Assembly: GCA_030737875.1 (NCBI GenBank)
Contig: CM060918.1
Span: forward strand, 884,038,403 to 884,102,402
Source of the DNA: Allium sativum
Lineage: Eukaryota > Streptophyta > Magnoliopsida > Asparagales > Amaryllidaceae
Direction: 5' to 3'
Length of the DNA stretch: 64,000 bases
Shown in pieces: positions 44,591 through 56,305 of this stretch. Numbering within the stretch: position 1 is the stretch's first letter; each line of letters opens with the position of its first letter. The notes under the pieces were generated by a model, which was given only the letters and a program-made list of their open reading frames with translations, searched no databases and was not told the origin of the DNA. The position numbers were made by a program, and so were the translations under genes.

Positions 44591-46251
44591 ATGCTTTCGA
44601 ACTTATTTCCTTTTGTTTTCCATTGGCCTGCTGTGTTGTTGTGAGTGCGGCCCTTGCATTTTTGTTTTGTTGTCATGTATAAACCTGAATCTTGTAAATA
44701 ATGCAAAGTTTAGGCAATATTATATATTTGCAAGTTTATTTATTGCTTTCTATTCAATGTACTCACAATCTGAATATTACTAAGCTAAGTAATAAACGAT
44801 GAATCACACAACAAGTCAAGGAGTAACAAGACAAGTTACAAGCATCGTGGTGCAAATTGTTACAACCCGGGGTATGGTATGTATGCCCCTAATCAATCTT
44901 GAACTAAGTTCCAAGTTAGTGGTTTGTTCGAGATTGATTAATAAACCCATTCCCTTAGTGTTAGTGAGGAAATAAGCAAGGATCATGCTGCTACCCCCGA
45001 CCCTTTGTGGGGGCACAAGCTAAGTGTTTTTTAAATGTACATTCCAAATGTCTTTATACTCTCCCCTTGTGACTACAGGTTAGGGGCACAAGCTAAGTGT
45101 TTTTATACGTCCAATCCAAATATCTTTATACTCTCCCCTTGTGACTTCGGGTTAGAGTCGTGGGTTATAGCGATCTTAAATTATGGCACACCATTCACTC
45201 TTATCCCAATATTTCATACTCTCTCTCAAGTCATGAGAGTTAGAGTTATGTCTGCTAATGGTCATGTCATTTGCTTCGGCATTAACTCTATACTCCGAAT
45301 TCTAAAGTGAGCTCTGCCGATTCGAGTGTCGGTATCAAACTTGAATTCATTCTGTACTCTATTTCAAGCTCAAATAACCAGAGTTAGTCGGGAAAGTGGT
45401 CGAGTCATGTTTGCCAGGCTTCATCCCTTTGGCAAGGATCATGCTGCTACCCCCGACCCTTTGTGGGGGCACAAGCTAAGTGTTTTTTAAATGTCCATTC
45501 CAAATGTCTTTATACTCTCCCCTTGTGACTACAGGTTAGGGGCACAAGCTAAGTGTTTTTATACGTCCAATCCAAATATCTTTATACTCTCCCCTTGTGA
45601 CTTCGGGTTAGAGTCGTGGGCTATAGCGATCTTAAATTATGGCGCACCATTCACTCTTATCCCAATATTTCATACTCCCTCTCAAGTCATGAGAGTTAGA
45701 GTTATGTCTGCTAATGGTCATGTCATTTGCTTCGACATTAACTCTATACTCCGAATTCTAAAGTGAGCTCTGCCGATTCGAGTGTCGGTATCAAACTTGA
45801 ATTCATTCTGTACTCTATTTCAAGCTCAAATAACTAGAGTTAATCGGGAAAGTGGTCGAGTCATGTTTGCCAGGCTTCATCCCTTTGCCTCCGTGTTTAG
45901 GGAAGAGGCCGCCATTAAAGCCTTATTCTCAGTTTATTCTGCAAATTGAGGATCACGAAGCCGAGCGCTAGACTCTAATTAACCCAAGTCTAATTAGTTA
46001 CGATCTCAAGTCCGCTCATTAAAGCGTGAGCCAACGAAAAATATCAAGGGGAGCATTGTTCCCTTCATTCAAGCATGGCGCGATCCGATTGTATCCCAAC
46101 TCTTAGCCGAATCAACATAAACAGTTACAGAGCACAAAGATAACTTTTATTTATAAACAATAATTTCAGGCAAGTCATGCCTCATTACATATTCTGGAAA
46201 TAAGTAAAAAATAAAAGTTCAAGTCAAATAGCATCACAGGTGCTTGGCGTT
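44591..46251. other. TE5 spacer between antisense ORF and integrase
   Basis: Non-coding. It contains the 456-bp tandem duplication at 44976-45887. Apparent frames at 45035-45310 and 45491-45766 are copies of the same duplicated sequence and look like chance. Confidence 0.6.
44976..45887. repeat. 456-bp tandem duplication
   Basis: Unit 1 is 44976-45431 and unit 2 is 45432-45887, both starting GCAAGGATCATGCTG and ending CTTCATCCCTTTG, with only a handful of differences. Each unit itself contains two diverged copies of a 60-70 bp block (ATCTTTATACTCTCCCCTTG). Confidence 0.93.
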
Positions 46252-47520
46252 CTATGTTCTTAGAAGATGATCGCTAGCAATGATTGTTAGCCTAAAAGAT
46301 CCATTATCAAGCTTTCGATGAATGACATATGGTCCTTCCAATTTCGGGCCCATGTAGGCTAGGGCTGGGAATACTCGCTTCAGAACCAGGTCTCTAGGTT
46401 TGAAGGTTATAAGCCAGGCCTTTCGGTTGTAATATCGAGTAACCTGATGTCTATGCTCCGAAGCACGTAAATCCGTCTCATCATTCATTTTGTAAACTAT
46501 ATCCAATGACTCAAGGAGAAGAGCCTTGTTAGGCAAAGGGTCATAATATGTTGTATTGTGAGAGGGGACTTCAAGCTCTACCTGGATGACTGGCTCTAAG
46601 CCATAGGAGAGCGCGAAAGGAGTAAGGCCAGTTGTTGACTTGTAAGTTGTTCAATATGCCCATAAGGCCAATGACAATTCATCGACTCACTTGGCCTTTG
46701 CCTACTCCAATCGGTTTTTCAGAATGGACTTGATGATCTTATTTACAGCTTCTACTTCTCCATTCGATTAGAGATGAGCAATAGCTGTGTATCTCTTCTT
46801 GATGTGATATCGCCAACAGAACTCTTTGAATTTCGTGCTATCAAATTGGGTCCCGTTATCAGCTATGATAGTTCAGGGGATTACAAATCGACATATACTG
46901 TCTCTGATAATAAAGTTGATCACCCGCTTTGTCGTGATCGCGGTTATCTGCTCAGCTTCAGCCCATTTTGTAAAGTAGTCCATAGCCACGATCGCATGTT
47001 TCGCTCTGCCTTTGGAAATTGGAAGGCTCTCAATGATGTCTACTCCCTATACTGTAAATGGCCATGGACTCACCATCGCGGTGAGTTGGCTGGGTGGAGC
47101 TCTAGGAATCTTAGCAAACTTCTAGCACTTGTCACTGCGTCGTAAATAATCAGCTGTGTCTCGGTTTATGGTAGGCTAGAAATAGTCGTACCGTAGTATC
47201 TTTTTTGCCTAAATCTGCCCTTCGGTGTGGTCACCATAGTCAATTCATGTACTTCCCTAAAAACACGCTTAACGTCATCATAGGTTATGCACTGGAGTAA
47301 GGGAACTGAGAACCCCTTTCTGCAAAGCACGTCGCGCTGCATAATGTATTTTGATGCTTTGCGCACAACGACGCGCCTTTCATTTTTCCTCTTTGGAAGG
47401 GCTCCATGAAGTTCTTTATGGGGGTCATCCAGGACTCTCTCTCAGGTTTAGCTTCCAAAGCTTGGTTAATTTCCATTTGATCAATACTCGGAATGTGCAG
47501 TGTTTCGATCAAAACCATTT
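46252..47520 (-). pseudogene. TE5 integrase, broken
   Basis: The C-terminal part at 46536-46252 reads RHQVTRYYNRKAW and FKPRDLVLKRVFPALA. Upstream, across frame changes, the minus strand gives NGEVEAVNKIIKSIL near 46740, with the catalytic Glu context NGEVE, and GTQFDSTKFKEFC near 46840. The region 47366-47166 holds the zinc-finger side (VLCRKGFSVPLLQCI, FREVHE). Many stops. The lineage is Tat from the C-terminal pattern; there is no chromodomain. Confidence 0.8.
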
Positions 47521-48061
47521 CTGTTTCTTCTGGGTTATCTAAGCTTGTTAATTTGGATATTTTGTCGTCCTTTTGGTTCTCCGCTCAGAGGATGTGGGAA
47601 ATGATGTAATATTCCATGCCATCTAACAGTCCCTTGACCCATTCTAGGTAGGATGCTAGTTGTAGTCCCTTTGTCTGAGACTCTTTCCGAATCTGAAACA
47701 CAACAATTTGAGAGTCATAGAAAATATCCTATGCAACTACTCCCAATTCCTTCGCGAGTCTCGATCCAACATTTAGGGCCTCGTACTCGGAATCATTATT
47801 AGTTGCGGGAAAATTAAGACTCAAGGCATAATAGACCAATCGTCCCTTAAGAGTTACCAAAATAACCTCGGTGTCGGAAACATCGATCACTGCGAGCACC
47901 ATTTATAAGTTATTTCCAAATGCCTGATTTTGACTTGGATTCTGGAGGGTCAGCTTCCTCATCCAACACATCTTCCTCAGGAATGGTGAATTTGGGTATG
48001 AAGTCCGCCTTTGCTTGCATTCAGATTGATTTCCTCGAAAGGAAAGTGAGATCGAACTGAC
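47521..48061 (-). pseudogene. TE5 RNase H-integrase connecting region, badly decayed
   Basis: No long frame. Tat elements carry a second RNase H-like domain here, and the minus strand around 47880-47640 gives scattered matches to such a pattern, but not enough for a firm call. Confidence 0.4.
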
Positions 48062-49522
48062 TTAGTTCAATGTTCCACTTATGCAATCTCCCAGATGCCT
48101 TAGGTCTCTGAAGCACCCGTCGTAGCGGCTGGTCAGTGTATACCATGATTGATGAGCTTGGAAGTAGTGGTGGAGCTTTCTTGAAGCAATCACCAAGATA
48201 TAGGCGATCTTTTCAACTTTTGGATAGTTGCGTTCCACCCCTGCCAACTTCTTGCTCAGATAAAAGATTGTCCTCTGGACCTTATCTTCCTCGCGGACAA
48301 GCACTGAACTAATTGCATGCAATGACACCGCTAAGTATACGAATAAGTCTTCATGGTCTATCGGCTTTGATAATATCGGGGGTTGCTCCGAATGACTTAG
48401 CAGATTCTGGAAGACTTCAATATAATCTGGAATCCATTCAAAGTTACGCTTCCCTCGTTTTATCAAGCAAAGAAAGGAATGCACTAATCGGTAGTCCTAG
48501 AAATGAATCTTCCTAAAGATGCGACCTTTCCCGCCAAGCTCTGTACATCCTTGATATTTCGCGGTTCTAAGATATTCCTGATTGCTGCAATCTGATCCGA
48601 GTTGATTTAAATCCCACGAGAACTGATGATGGAACTCAAAAACTTCCCTGATGCAACCCCAGAAGAGCATTTCAAAGGTTGAGTTTCATTCTTTAGTGTC
48701 AGAGGGTATTGAACGTCTCTGCCGAGTCTGAAACATGATCAGCCGATTGCTTCGACTTCACAAGCATGTCATCCACATATACTTCCATAGACTTCTCAAT
48801 CTGGTTATGAAAAATACAATTTACCGGACGTTGGTATGTAGTCTTGCCGTTCTTCACTCCAAAAGGCACTACTACATAGTAGTATAACCCAAGGTCCGTC
48901 ATAAAGCTTGTATGTTTCTAGTCTGGCACATGCATTAAAATTTGGTTGTACCCCGAATACACATCCCTAAATGAAAGAAGTTGATGTTTAACCATTGAAT
49001 CTACTAGCTGATTAGTCCTTAGGAATGGAAAACTATCTTTTGGTCCCGCCTGGTTCAAACCTGAAAAATCGATGCACATTCGCCATTTTCCATTAGCTTT
49101 CTCTACAAGGACTGAGTTTGATATCCATTCAAGATATGTTGCGCCTCGAATAAAGCCACCGTCTTCCAGCATTTCAACTTCTCCCTTCAAACCCGTCGAC
49201 CTCTCCGGGCCGAGCATACATCTTTTCTTCTTGATTGGACATAGTTCGGGTTTATGTTTAAAGAATGGCTCATGATTGATGGAGATATCACACACATGTC
49301 AGCATGGGTCCATGCATATACTTCCAGATTGGATCGCAAGAAGTCTGTAAATTCCCTCATCCAAATGGGTCCTAGATGGGATCTGATTTGCAAGACCTTT
49401 GTCGAGTCGTCGTTATCAATCAGAATATCCACCGTTGTTTCATTGGGTGTTGCACTTCTACATCTCGGTTCCACATCTCCTATGGGATCAATGTCCTCAG
49501 ACTGATAGTTTGGCGACTCCAA
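48062..49522 (-). pseudogene. TE5 reverse transcriptase and RNase H, broken
   Basis: RT N-side at 49522-48918 reads WMREFTDFLRSNLEVYAWTHADM, then KANGKWRMCIDFSGLNQA and the YSGYNQILMH motif. The palm reads at 48902-48699 with VPFGVKNGKTTYQRPVN and YVDDM at 48779-48768. The RNase H-like connection is at 48484-48062 (FEWIPDYIEVFQNL, VYLAVSLHAISSVLVREE, YFQAHQSW). Frame changes at about 48910 and 48690-48490. YVDDM and the LAVS...LVREE series are typical of Tat elements. Confidence 0.85.
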
Positions 49523-49600
49523 CCGGGATGTTTCCTTTTCTTGCTATGCTGATGTCTCCTTGGTGGAAGGGGGAATTTTTGGGCTCTTCACTAATTCCAT

Positions 49601-50140
49601 CTAGATCACTTTCCATTCCACTAAATAACAAGCTCTTCCCGTCACTTGGTCTCTACGGACCATTCCCACACTAGCTTCAGTTGGGAATTTCAAAAGTAAA
49701 CACCAGGGTGCGATGCAGGCTCCGAACTCTATCAGGGTTGGTCGACCCATAAATGCGTTATAGGGGGAATCTATATTCATCACGAGGAAAGGGAGGATTC
49801 GCAATCTCATGCAATTTCCCTTACCGAGCTCCACCAATAAATTGACCACTCCTATCGGCGTAGTTGTCGAACCATTAAAACCACATATCCACCTTGTGCA
49901 TGGTTTCAAATCTCTTGCTTCTAGATTCATTTGATCAATAGCTTTCTTGAATAAGATATTGATGGAACTCCCGTGGTCAATAAGGACCTTCCGTGTAGTC
50001 GCTGGGTTAATAATGGCCGATGTCACCAATTGATCTATACTTGGAGTTTCCACTCCCACACTTTCTCGATCGCGGAAAACGATGTTGTCCACCATCGTGT
50101 TCTGCTGCTTGATTGAGGTGCATCTTCGGGAATACTGCAC
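49601..50140 (-). pseudogene. TE5 protease region
   Basis: A frame of 179 codons holds VLIDHGSSINILF, the active-site region of Tat-type proteases, where DTG is commonly replaced by a DxGSS form, and MNIDSPYNAFMGRPTL, the second conserved block. It stays open but the flanking frames are broken. Confidence 0.75.
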
Positions 50141-52212
50141 TCTCCCACATTCAGATGCTTCACAGCGTTAACATACTGCTCCATTGTTCTTGTGATAAAT
50201 CCTACCGGGTGCGGTCCTCTGGCAAAACTATTAGTTCCTTTTCCTTTTTGTTGGGCAGTGGCTCTAGGAGCCACTTGACCTTGGTTTAGGGATAAGCCTC
50301 CCTACCCTGGTCCCTTGGGGCCACCTTGTATTCATCATGCTTCCCTTTATGCAATAAATTCTCTAATACATCTCTCAAATTTTGAAATTCATTTGTCGAA
50401 TGGCCGTAGGTTTCATGAAACAAACGAAACTTTCTGGTCTCGCGCTCTTTCTTCATCGAGTCTCTTGGGGATGGTTTCTTATACTGCATCACATTGCATG
50501 TCCAAATAAATGTTTTCCAAGGTGTCAGTCAATGGCGTATAACTTTCAAAGGACTGGAATCAGGGCCGTTTCTTGGAATCACCCTTTCGATTCTTATTTC
50601 TTTTGTTGTCATTCTTACCTTGACGACCATCTCCTTCATTCTAATTTCCAATATTAACTTCTAACTTGTCGGAACTGTCGCCGGACTGTCTTATAGCGAT
50701 GTTGCTTTGAATCTCCTCCTTCACAACTTCATTAGATCTCTTCTTTCAATTTAGGTACACGTCTTCTTGTCGCAAATATATGTTTGCTTTCTCATAGAAT
50801 AACTTAATAGTCGTGGGAGGTTTTCCAACCAAATATCTTTCGAATTCCATCTCTTTGTCTACCTCATCAATCATTGCCATTAGAATAGTCTTTAGATTGG
50901 GATTGTTTATTGTAGTGACAACCATATTGAAGCGGTCTAGGTACCCCCTCAAAGTTTCTCTTAGGGGCCTTTTTGATTATGAAAAGCTATATAACATTCT
51001 TAGACTTTGGTGCGTGCAGTTAGAATTGATTCAAAAGTTTTCAGTTAGATCTTTAAAGTTAGGAATCGATCGAGGAGGGAGTCTGGTGAACTACATCATA
51101 GTGATTCCCTCGAGATATGTCCAGAAATCTTTACACATTATGGCTTCAGGAGCCAACTCGACATTCATATACCTCGAATAACGCAACAAATGCAATTCGT
51201 GGATCCGTTTTACCAGAATAATGATTTATCGTGGGTAAGTTGAATCGCCTTGGGTATCGCGCTTCCAAGATATCGCCTATGAAAGGGGGTGGCTACGATT
51301 TATGCTCAATCCTTATTTGTGTACCCTCTACCATTGTTCATTATCTGTCGCATCATTGCTGCTACCTCTGCATTGGTTAATACATGTTCTAGCTCAGCGC
51401 TCTCAGCTCTCCGCGATCTCCCTGCCTCCATTTCAGGAAACATCGCCTAATCTGCCGTCTAAGCAGAACTTCTTGCTCTCGATGATCTCGATCAATCATA
51501 GGACGAGTGGGTGGAATCATGGGAGCATGAGTGGTTTAGGAAGTTCCTTGTTCCCTAGGAAGGACTTGGGATCCACGCATCGGCGTGAGCATAGGTTCTG
51601 CTAAGCTAGGGTCATTAGGGCTAACCTGAACTGCTGCAGCTTCTTGAGAAAGTAGTGTACCGAATCAGAGGTGTCGAAGATTCTCGGGCCTTTTATAAGG
51701 TCCCCTAAGATGTGGTGACTGCCCATTTTCCTCAAATGTAGACGAACCTTCTGCTACCTGGTGATGGGAAGGAGACGTTGTTCTTTGTCTTCAGAATTCC
51801 TCCCATTGCCTGACCATCACATCCATGTTATTTGTGATTGTAGCTTTATCCCGTCTTTTAGCTTCTAGGGCTACGTTGGTCTCTTCCAATCTGGAGAACA
51901 GACGTGTGAAGTCATCTCGTGTAATAAATGCTGAAGAAGGAGGTTGATCGATGGTGGTAACGACGGTCCCAGAAGCCAGTAGTTCGGGTCAGGTCGAACT
52001 CGACCCGGGCTCCTACGACTCGGGGGCTCTTGTTGCTGGTTCAATCTCCAAATTGACCTGTTGCTCTTCTCTGGCTGCTGCTCCCTGGGAAGCTTGTTGG
52101 TTTCTATTTGTTTTCGAACCATACTAATCGAAACTCTCAAGTTTGCTGAAAATGTAGGTAGTGATGGAAATCCGACTGTTCCTTCAGACTTGGTGATCCG
52201 AGTAGTAGACAA
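50141..52212 (-). pseudogene. TE5 gag, broken
   Basis: Pieces in minus-strand order: N-terminal Pro/Gln/Arg-rich part (52212-51871), capsid-like part (50952-50746, GYLDRFNMVV and EFERYLVGKPP), and a zinc-finger-like block (50492-50286, FRLFHETYGHSTNEFQNLRDVLENLL). The pattern of His-Gly-His followed by a Leu-rich helix is as in Tat Gag proteins. Numerous stops and shifts. Confidence 0.65.
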
Positions 52213-52261
52213 ATAATCCCAAAAGCTGAGAATTCGAAGTTTCTTGGTGAAAGCATCAAAA

Positions 52262-53040
52262 TGTTAGGCCAAAAAGTGTCTCTACTACCCAATAGACTAG
52301 AATTTGTAGAGATTAATGAAGAAATATAAAATGGAAATGAGAAACAACAAGCAATCGCACAAGATTTATAGTGGTTCGATGTTAACGAGCCTACGTCCAC
52401 TTTATAATTCTTATTTTCAACAAAGAATTATGATTACACTGCTTCAAACCTTCAACCACTCAAGATACAGCCGAGTTTCTCTCGAAAATACGGAAATACA
52501 CTCTAGTATTGTGAAAAAGAGTTCGGGTCGAATAATAATGGCAGACGGAATACGGGTCTCCAATGTATCAATTCTCAAAAGTCCTCTTATTGTTCTCTAG
52601 ATCGGATATATATAGGCAGGTGTTTTGGAAAAATAGGTGGGAACGGTTCTGTGGAGGTGGGACTACGTTCGGGCTTATAGCCATAGTGGGAGCAGTTTTC
52701 AGGAAGCTAATGGGCATCTGGTCATGGCTACATAGCAGATGTCCCGTTAGAGTAGGTGATAGTGGAGTATGTGGGTTTGTTGTGAATAGTGGGATAACTC
52801 GAATATCTCGATTAGATCGAATGATCAACCCAAGAACATTCGACCCGAAAGCCATCTACCTGACAGCCCTTTCCTCTATTCGACCCAAAGATGAAAAGCT
52901 GTTTTAGCTTGGCTTTTCTTCAATTTGACTCAATCCCAAGCTCTTGAATAGGAATGACTCTTGGTATCTAATGTATGTGATCATGACCACTTCGACTTTG
53001 GACGACTTTGTCATAAGGCAGGCTAAGAGTTGGGGAGAAG
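52262..53040 (-). repeat. TE5 5' LTR (probable)
   Basis: Starts TGTTAGGCC on the plus strand next to a PBS-like TTTGATGCTTTCACC on the minus strand (52259-52245). It contains a TATA-like run at 52606-52614 and the shared motif at 52361-52400. The right end is not defined because no second copy was found. Confidence 0.5.
52606..52614 (-). promoter_or_regulatory. TATA-like box in TE5 5' LTR
   Basis: TATATATAT on the minus strand in the middle of the probable LTR. Confidence 0.35.
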
Positions 53041-53079
53041 GAAATTATGATGGAAGATGAGAAGGGTAAAAAGCAATAT

Positions 53080-54633
53080 CAACTATTTTTTTAATGGTTT
53101 TGGATCAATATAATCAACTCTTTAACTATTGAAGAATATGAACGAAACGTAAAATCGTTATGAGAAGAGTGGTCTTCCAAGCATAAATACTCTGTAACAT
53201 ATGTGCTCAAAATTTGGTTCAATAGTTATAAAGAAATATTTGTGATTGTATGGACTAAGAAATATAAATGTTACGACAATGTGTCCACTAGTATTATGGA
53301 AATTGCACACTAATGATCAAAAATATATTTTGATTCTGTGGCTAATAGTCTTGTGCAACATTGGATGAATGCACAATTGTGCGCAGAAAATGAAATAGTT
53401 GCATTCGAACATGCATATGAATCAAGAGCTACAAGATCAATGCATCGTTTCCATCAAGAGATAATGTTCAAAGTACTCAATGGATTTGTATCACATAAAT
53501 CTTTGGATTTCCTACTACATGAATTAAGCATTGTTTGTCAAGTAGGTTTAAGTATTGAAAGTTGTGGATGCATTCTATGGAAAGTCAATGGCTTACCTTG
53601 TTCGCATATGATTGCTGAGTTCAAATTCACGTACGGTTTTATCCCTCTTAGTAGCATTGATGCATTTTGGAAATAATTAAATTGCATACCTCCTACTGTA
53701 CACCGTTCAACTATTGGATTTCATGAGTTACTTCAAATTAAATCACTTCAAAATATACATGAGAGTGCAACAGATAATGAGTGAGTTATGTTGCAAAGTG
53801 AATTGAAATCATTAGCTTTTCCATCAACAACAAAAACCTTAGAACCTCCAATTGCTGTGATAAGGAAAGGTAGACCTTCTACAAAAAAAGAACAAAAGAT
53901 AATTCAACAAAATGAGATTCCTCTTTTTTCGAGCATATTGAAGCATCTTTATCATGTGGTTCAAATCCTATTCCTGCACGATCATATAAACAAACTGTAT
54001 GACAAATACAAAAAATGGAACCCTCATATCAATGCTAATCACTTGATGCAAATGCCTGAGATAATGCAGTCTTGCATATCTGAGTTAGATGATACACCAT
54101 CTGATGAAAATCGTGGTTATTGGGTCACTGTAAACCAACAAAAGTTTCATAGTAAAAGACCTGATAATCCTTGCAAGTATGCATGTGAGGCAATGATTAA
54201 CAACATAGAGCTTAATAAGGAAATGTACAAGACAATGTGGAATGTTTGTGGATTTGAGGAACATAAAAGTAGGATACATTCGAAGACTTATATTATAGAA
54301 AATGAATGGATGAAAATTCCAGAATCTAGATTTATTACTGTAGAAACTTTTGGTACAGTTGTTATGTTGTCGAGTAAGTTTACCAGTTGCACATATGTCC
54401 CCACAACAGTTAAACTTAATCTAGCGAATCAGAACAGGATGGTAGTCATGAGTTTTGTTGATAATTGTCATTTTGTTAGCATCTATCTCAAACCTAACTC
54501 TCCTTTGCCTCCAACTTCACAATGTTCATATTCTAAGCAGATGATTGGATTAGACAGTACCATGACAAAATTGTCAATTGTAGAAATGGTCGATTCAAAT
54601 GATGAAGCTTCAACCGTAGTGGCAGTAGATTAG
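53080..54633 (+). pseudogene. MULE transposase remnant with SWIM finger and OTU-like domain
   Basis: Two long plus-strand frames (53338-53676 and 53788-54633) preceded by broken sequence. The first ends with a SWIM zinc finger (CGCILWKVNGLPCSHMIAEF) and IPLSSIDAFWK, as in plant MULE/FAR1-related proteins. Upstream, WFNSYKEIFVIVW matches the end of the MULE transposase core. The second frame has RKGRPSTKKE, then an OTU-like protease: SDENRGYW sits where the catalytic Cys motif DGNCGxR is expected, and MVVMSFVDNCHFVSIYLKPNSPLPP carries the His motif. So Cys is Arg and one Gly is Glu, each one base change from the usual codon. The N-terminal core is missing or unreadable. Confidence 0.78.
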
Positions 54634-54763
54634 ATTGCGTTAGCAATAAGATACTTATTTAGTGTGGTTGATTTTTTGAGTTTAGAAGATGTTATAATTA
54701 ACAATACATTTTTATGTTTTGACTGATATTACATTGGTTTATGTTGAAGTTCCCCTAATATAT

Positions 54764-54799
<36 letters not shown>

Positions 54800-56305
54800 T
54801 TCGATTAGTTTTGCTCCTTGGAATTCGTATATATACGTTCATTTTGCGAGCTCAAAATATTTTCGAGGTCAATATGTGTGCAAGTTCAATATGTATTTGC
54901 AAGTTCAAATTATTAACCTATTTGTATTAATTGCTAATTAGGTTATTATGTGCTGTGTTGTTTGAGTTTTGCTTTGGTGTTATGATTTGGATTTGTTTTT
55001 CGACCTTTAGGAGGTGTTTATCTCATTTAATAGATTGTGATGACTGATTTCATGTATGAGATTAGATGTTACTGTGCTTATGGTAATTGTTTGATTAGCA
55101 TGGATTTTGTAGAACATTACTTTGTTTCACAACTGCAAGTTTTAAAATTTGTTGATACATTTTTCTACTAATCAAACAAGCCATTTATATAAACTTTATA
55201 CGTATGTATACTATGCGCTATATGTAATCATACACGCTCTTTGGCATTTACCCTCGAAAGAAACAATGGTTTTGACATTTTACCCTTGGTTCAGTTAGAT
55301 TTTAACATTTTGGCATTTATCAAAATCAAGGCAATCAAGTAATACTTATAAATAAAGAGATATCATATGTCATTAACAAGAATACAATTTATATATACAT
55401 AAATGAGGAATGCACGCCTACTTTATTGTTCATGCTTTTAAGATTGAAAAAATAGAAAAGGGAATTCGAAACAAACGTTGGATTTTTGAGAGATGTATAG
55501 TTTAAGTTGGGTTGCATTCTTCATACTAGACACTAGAATGAAGCCTAATAGAATCCAAGTTAAGTGCATTTGTTTGATTATGTGTATGTATATTATATAG
55601 TTGCTTTCAATCAAAAAAGAAATTTACACTATTTGACCTTCCATGGATGTTTTTATAGAAAAAATACAGTGATGTACCAGCGTCTGCAAATTAAATCCTT
55701 AACCCGGAACATTTCGTCAATGTGCCACCGATTTATCATAATAAAAATGACGAAATATCGCCGCCTGTAGATATTGAATGCTTAACCTAAAACCTTTACG
55801 ACCTATGCCACCATTTAAACGTAACCAAAGCGATGTAACCCCGCCGCATGTACATTTTGAGAAAGTTTTCGGCCCTAGACCACCGTTTTTACATAGTAAA
55901 AACGATCAGCTGTCGTCGCCTGTACATTTTCAGGCCTTGCCCGAAATCTTTTGGCCAATCCCCCCTTTCCCCGGGTTTTTTGGGATGTATACTTAATGGT
56001 CATGAACATTTTTCTCTATGGTAAATTCAACCTCTACATTTCAGAAACAAGTATATTCAACAAATATATCATTCTACATTTCAACAAGTAAATTCAACAA
56101 GTATATCATAAATTTTTTGTCAAATAGACGAATATACTTTCTACACTTCACAAAGAGTTCAACACCAGTTTTGTCGCAGTTTACAATTATATATAACACC
56201 AAATCACCACAAACAGATATTTCACAAGACACTTTGGATATCAGATTTTTCAAATTTCACCAAAATATCATAAACAAACCAACATGCCTAAATGTATAAA
56301 CCACG
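54634..56305. other. Intergenic stretch with microsatellite and diverged tandem repeat
   Basis: No gene recognised. A (TA)n run lies at 54767-54795 and a diverged 80-bp repeat at 55672-55975. Otherwise AT-rich. Confidence 0.55.
55672..55975. repeat. Diverged tandem repeat, period 72-80 bp, four units
   Basis: Units near 55672, 55752, 55832 and 55904 share CGCCTGTAxATTTTGA-like, AACCTTTxCG and TGCCACCxTTT-like blocks at the same relative places. Confidence 0.6.

Larger units (their letters stand above)
36290..53040 (-). mobile_element. TE5: decayed Tat/Retand-type Ty3/gypsy element
   Basis: Minus-strand gag (50286-52212), protease (49601-50140), RT and RNase H (48062-49522) and integrase (46252-47520) are followed by an antisense ORF at 44590-36290 interrupted by TE4. 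A 5' LTR probably starts at 52262. The RNase H text (LYLAVS-like VYLAVSLHAISSVLVREE) and the integrase tail (RYYNRKAW...FKPRDLVLKRVF) are typical of the Tat lineage. The 3' LTR was not found, so the left boundary is only the edge of recognisable sequence. Confidence 0.7.

Noticed and set aside
52563..52907. Plus-strand frame of 114 codons
   Set aside because: Lies in the probable TE5 LTR, no domain, antisense to the element.
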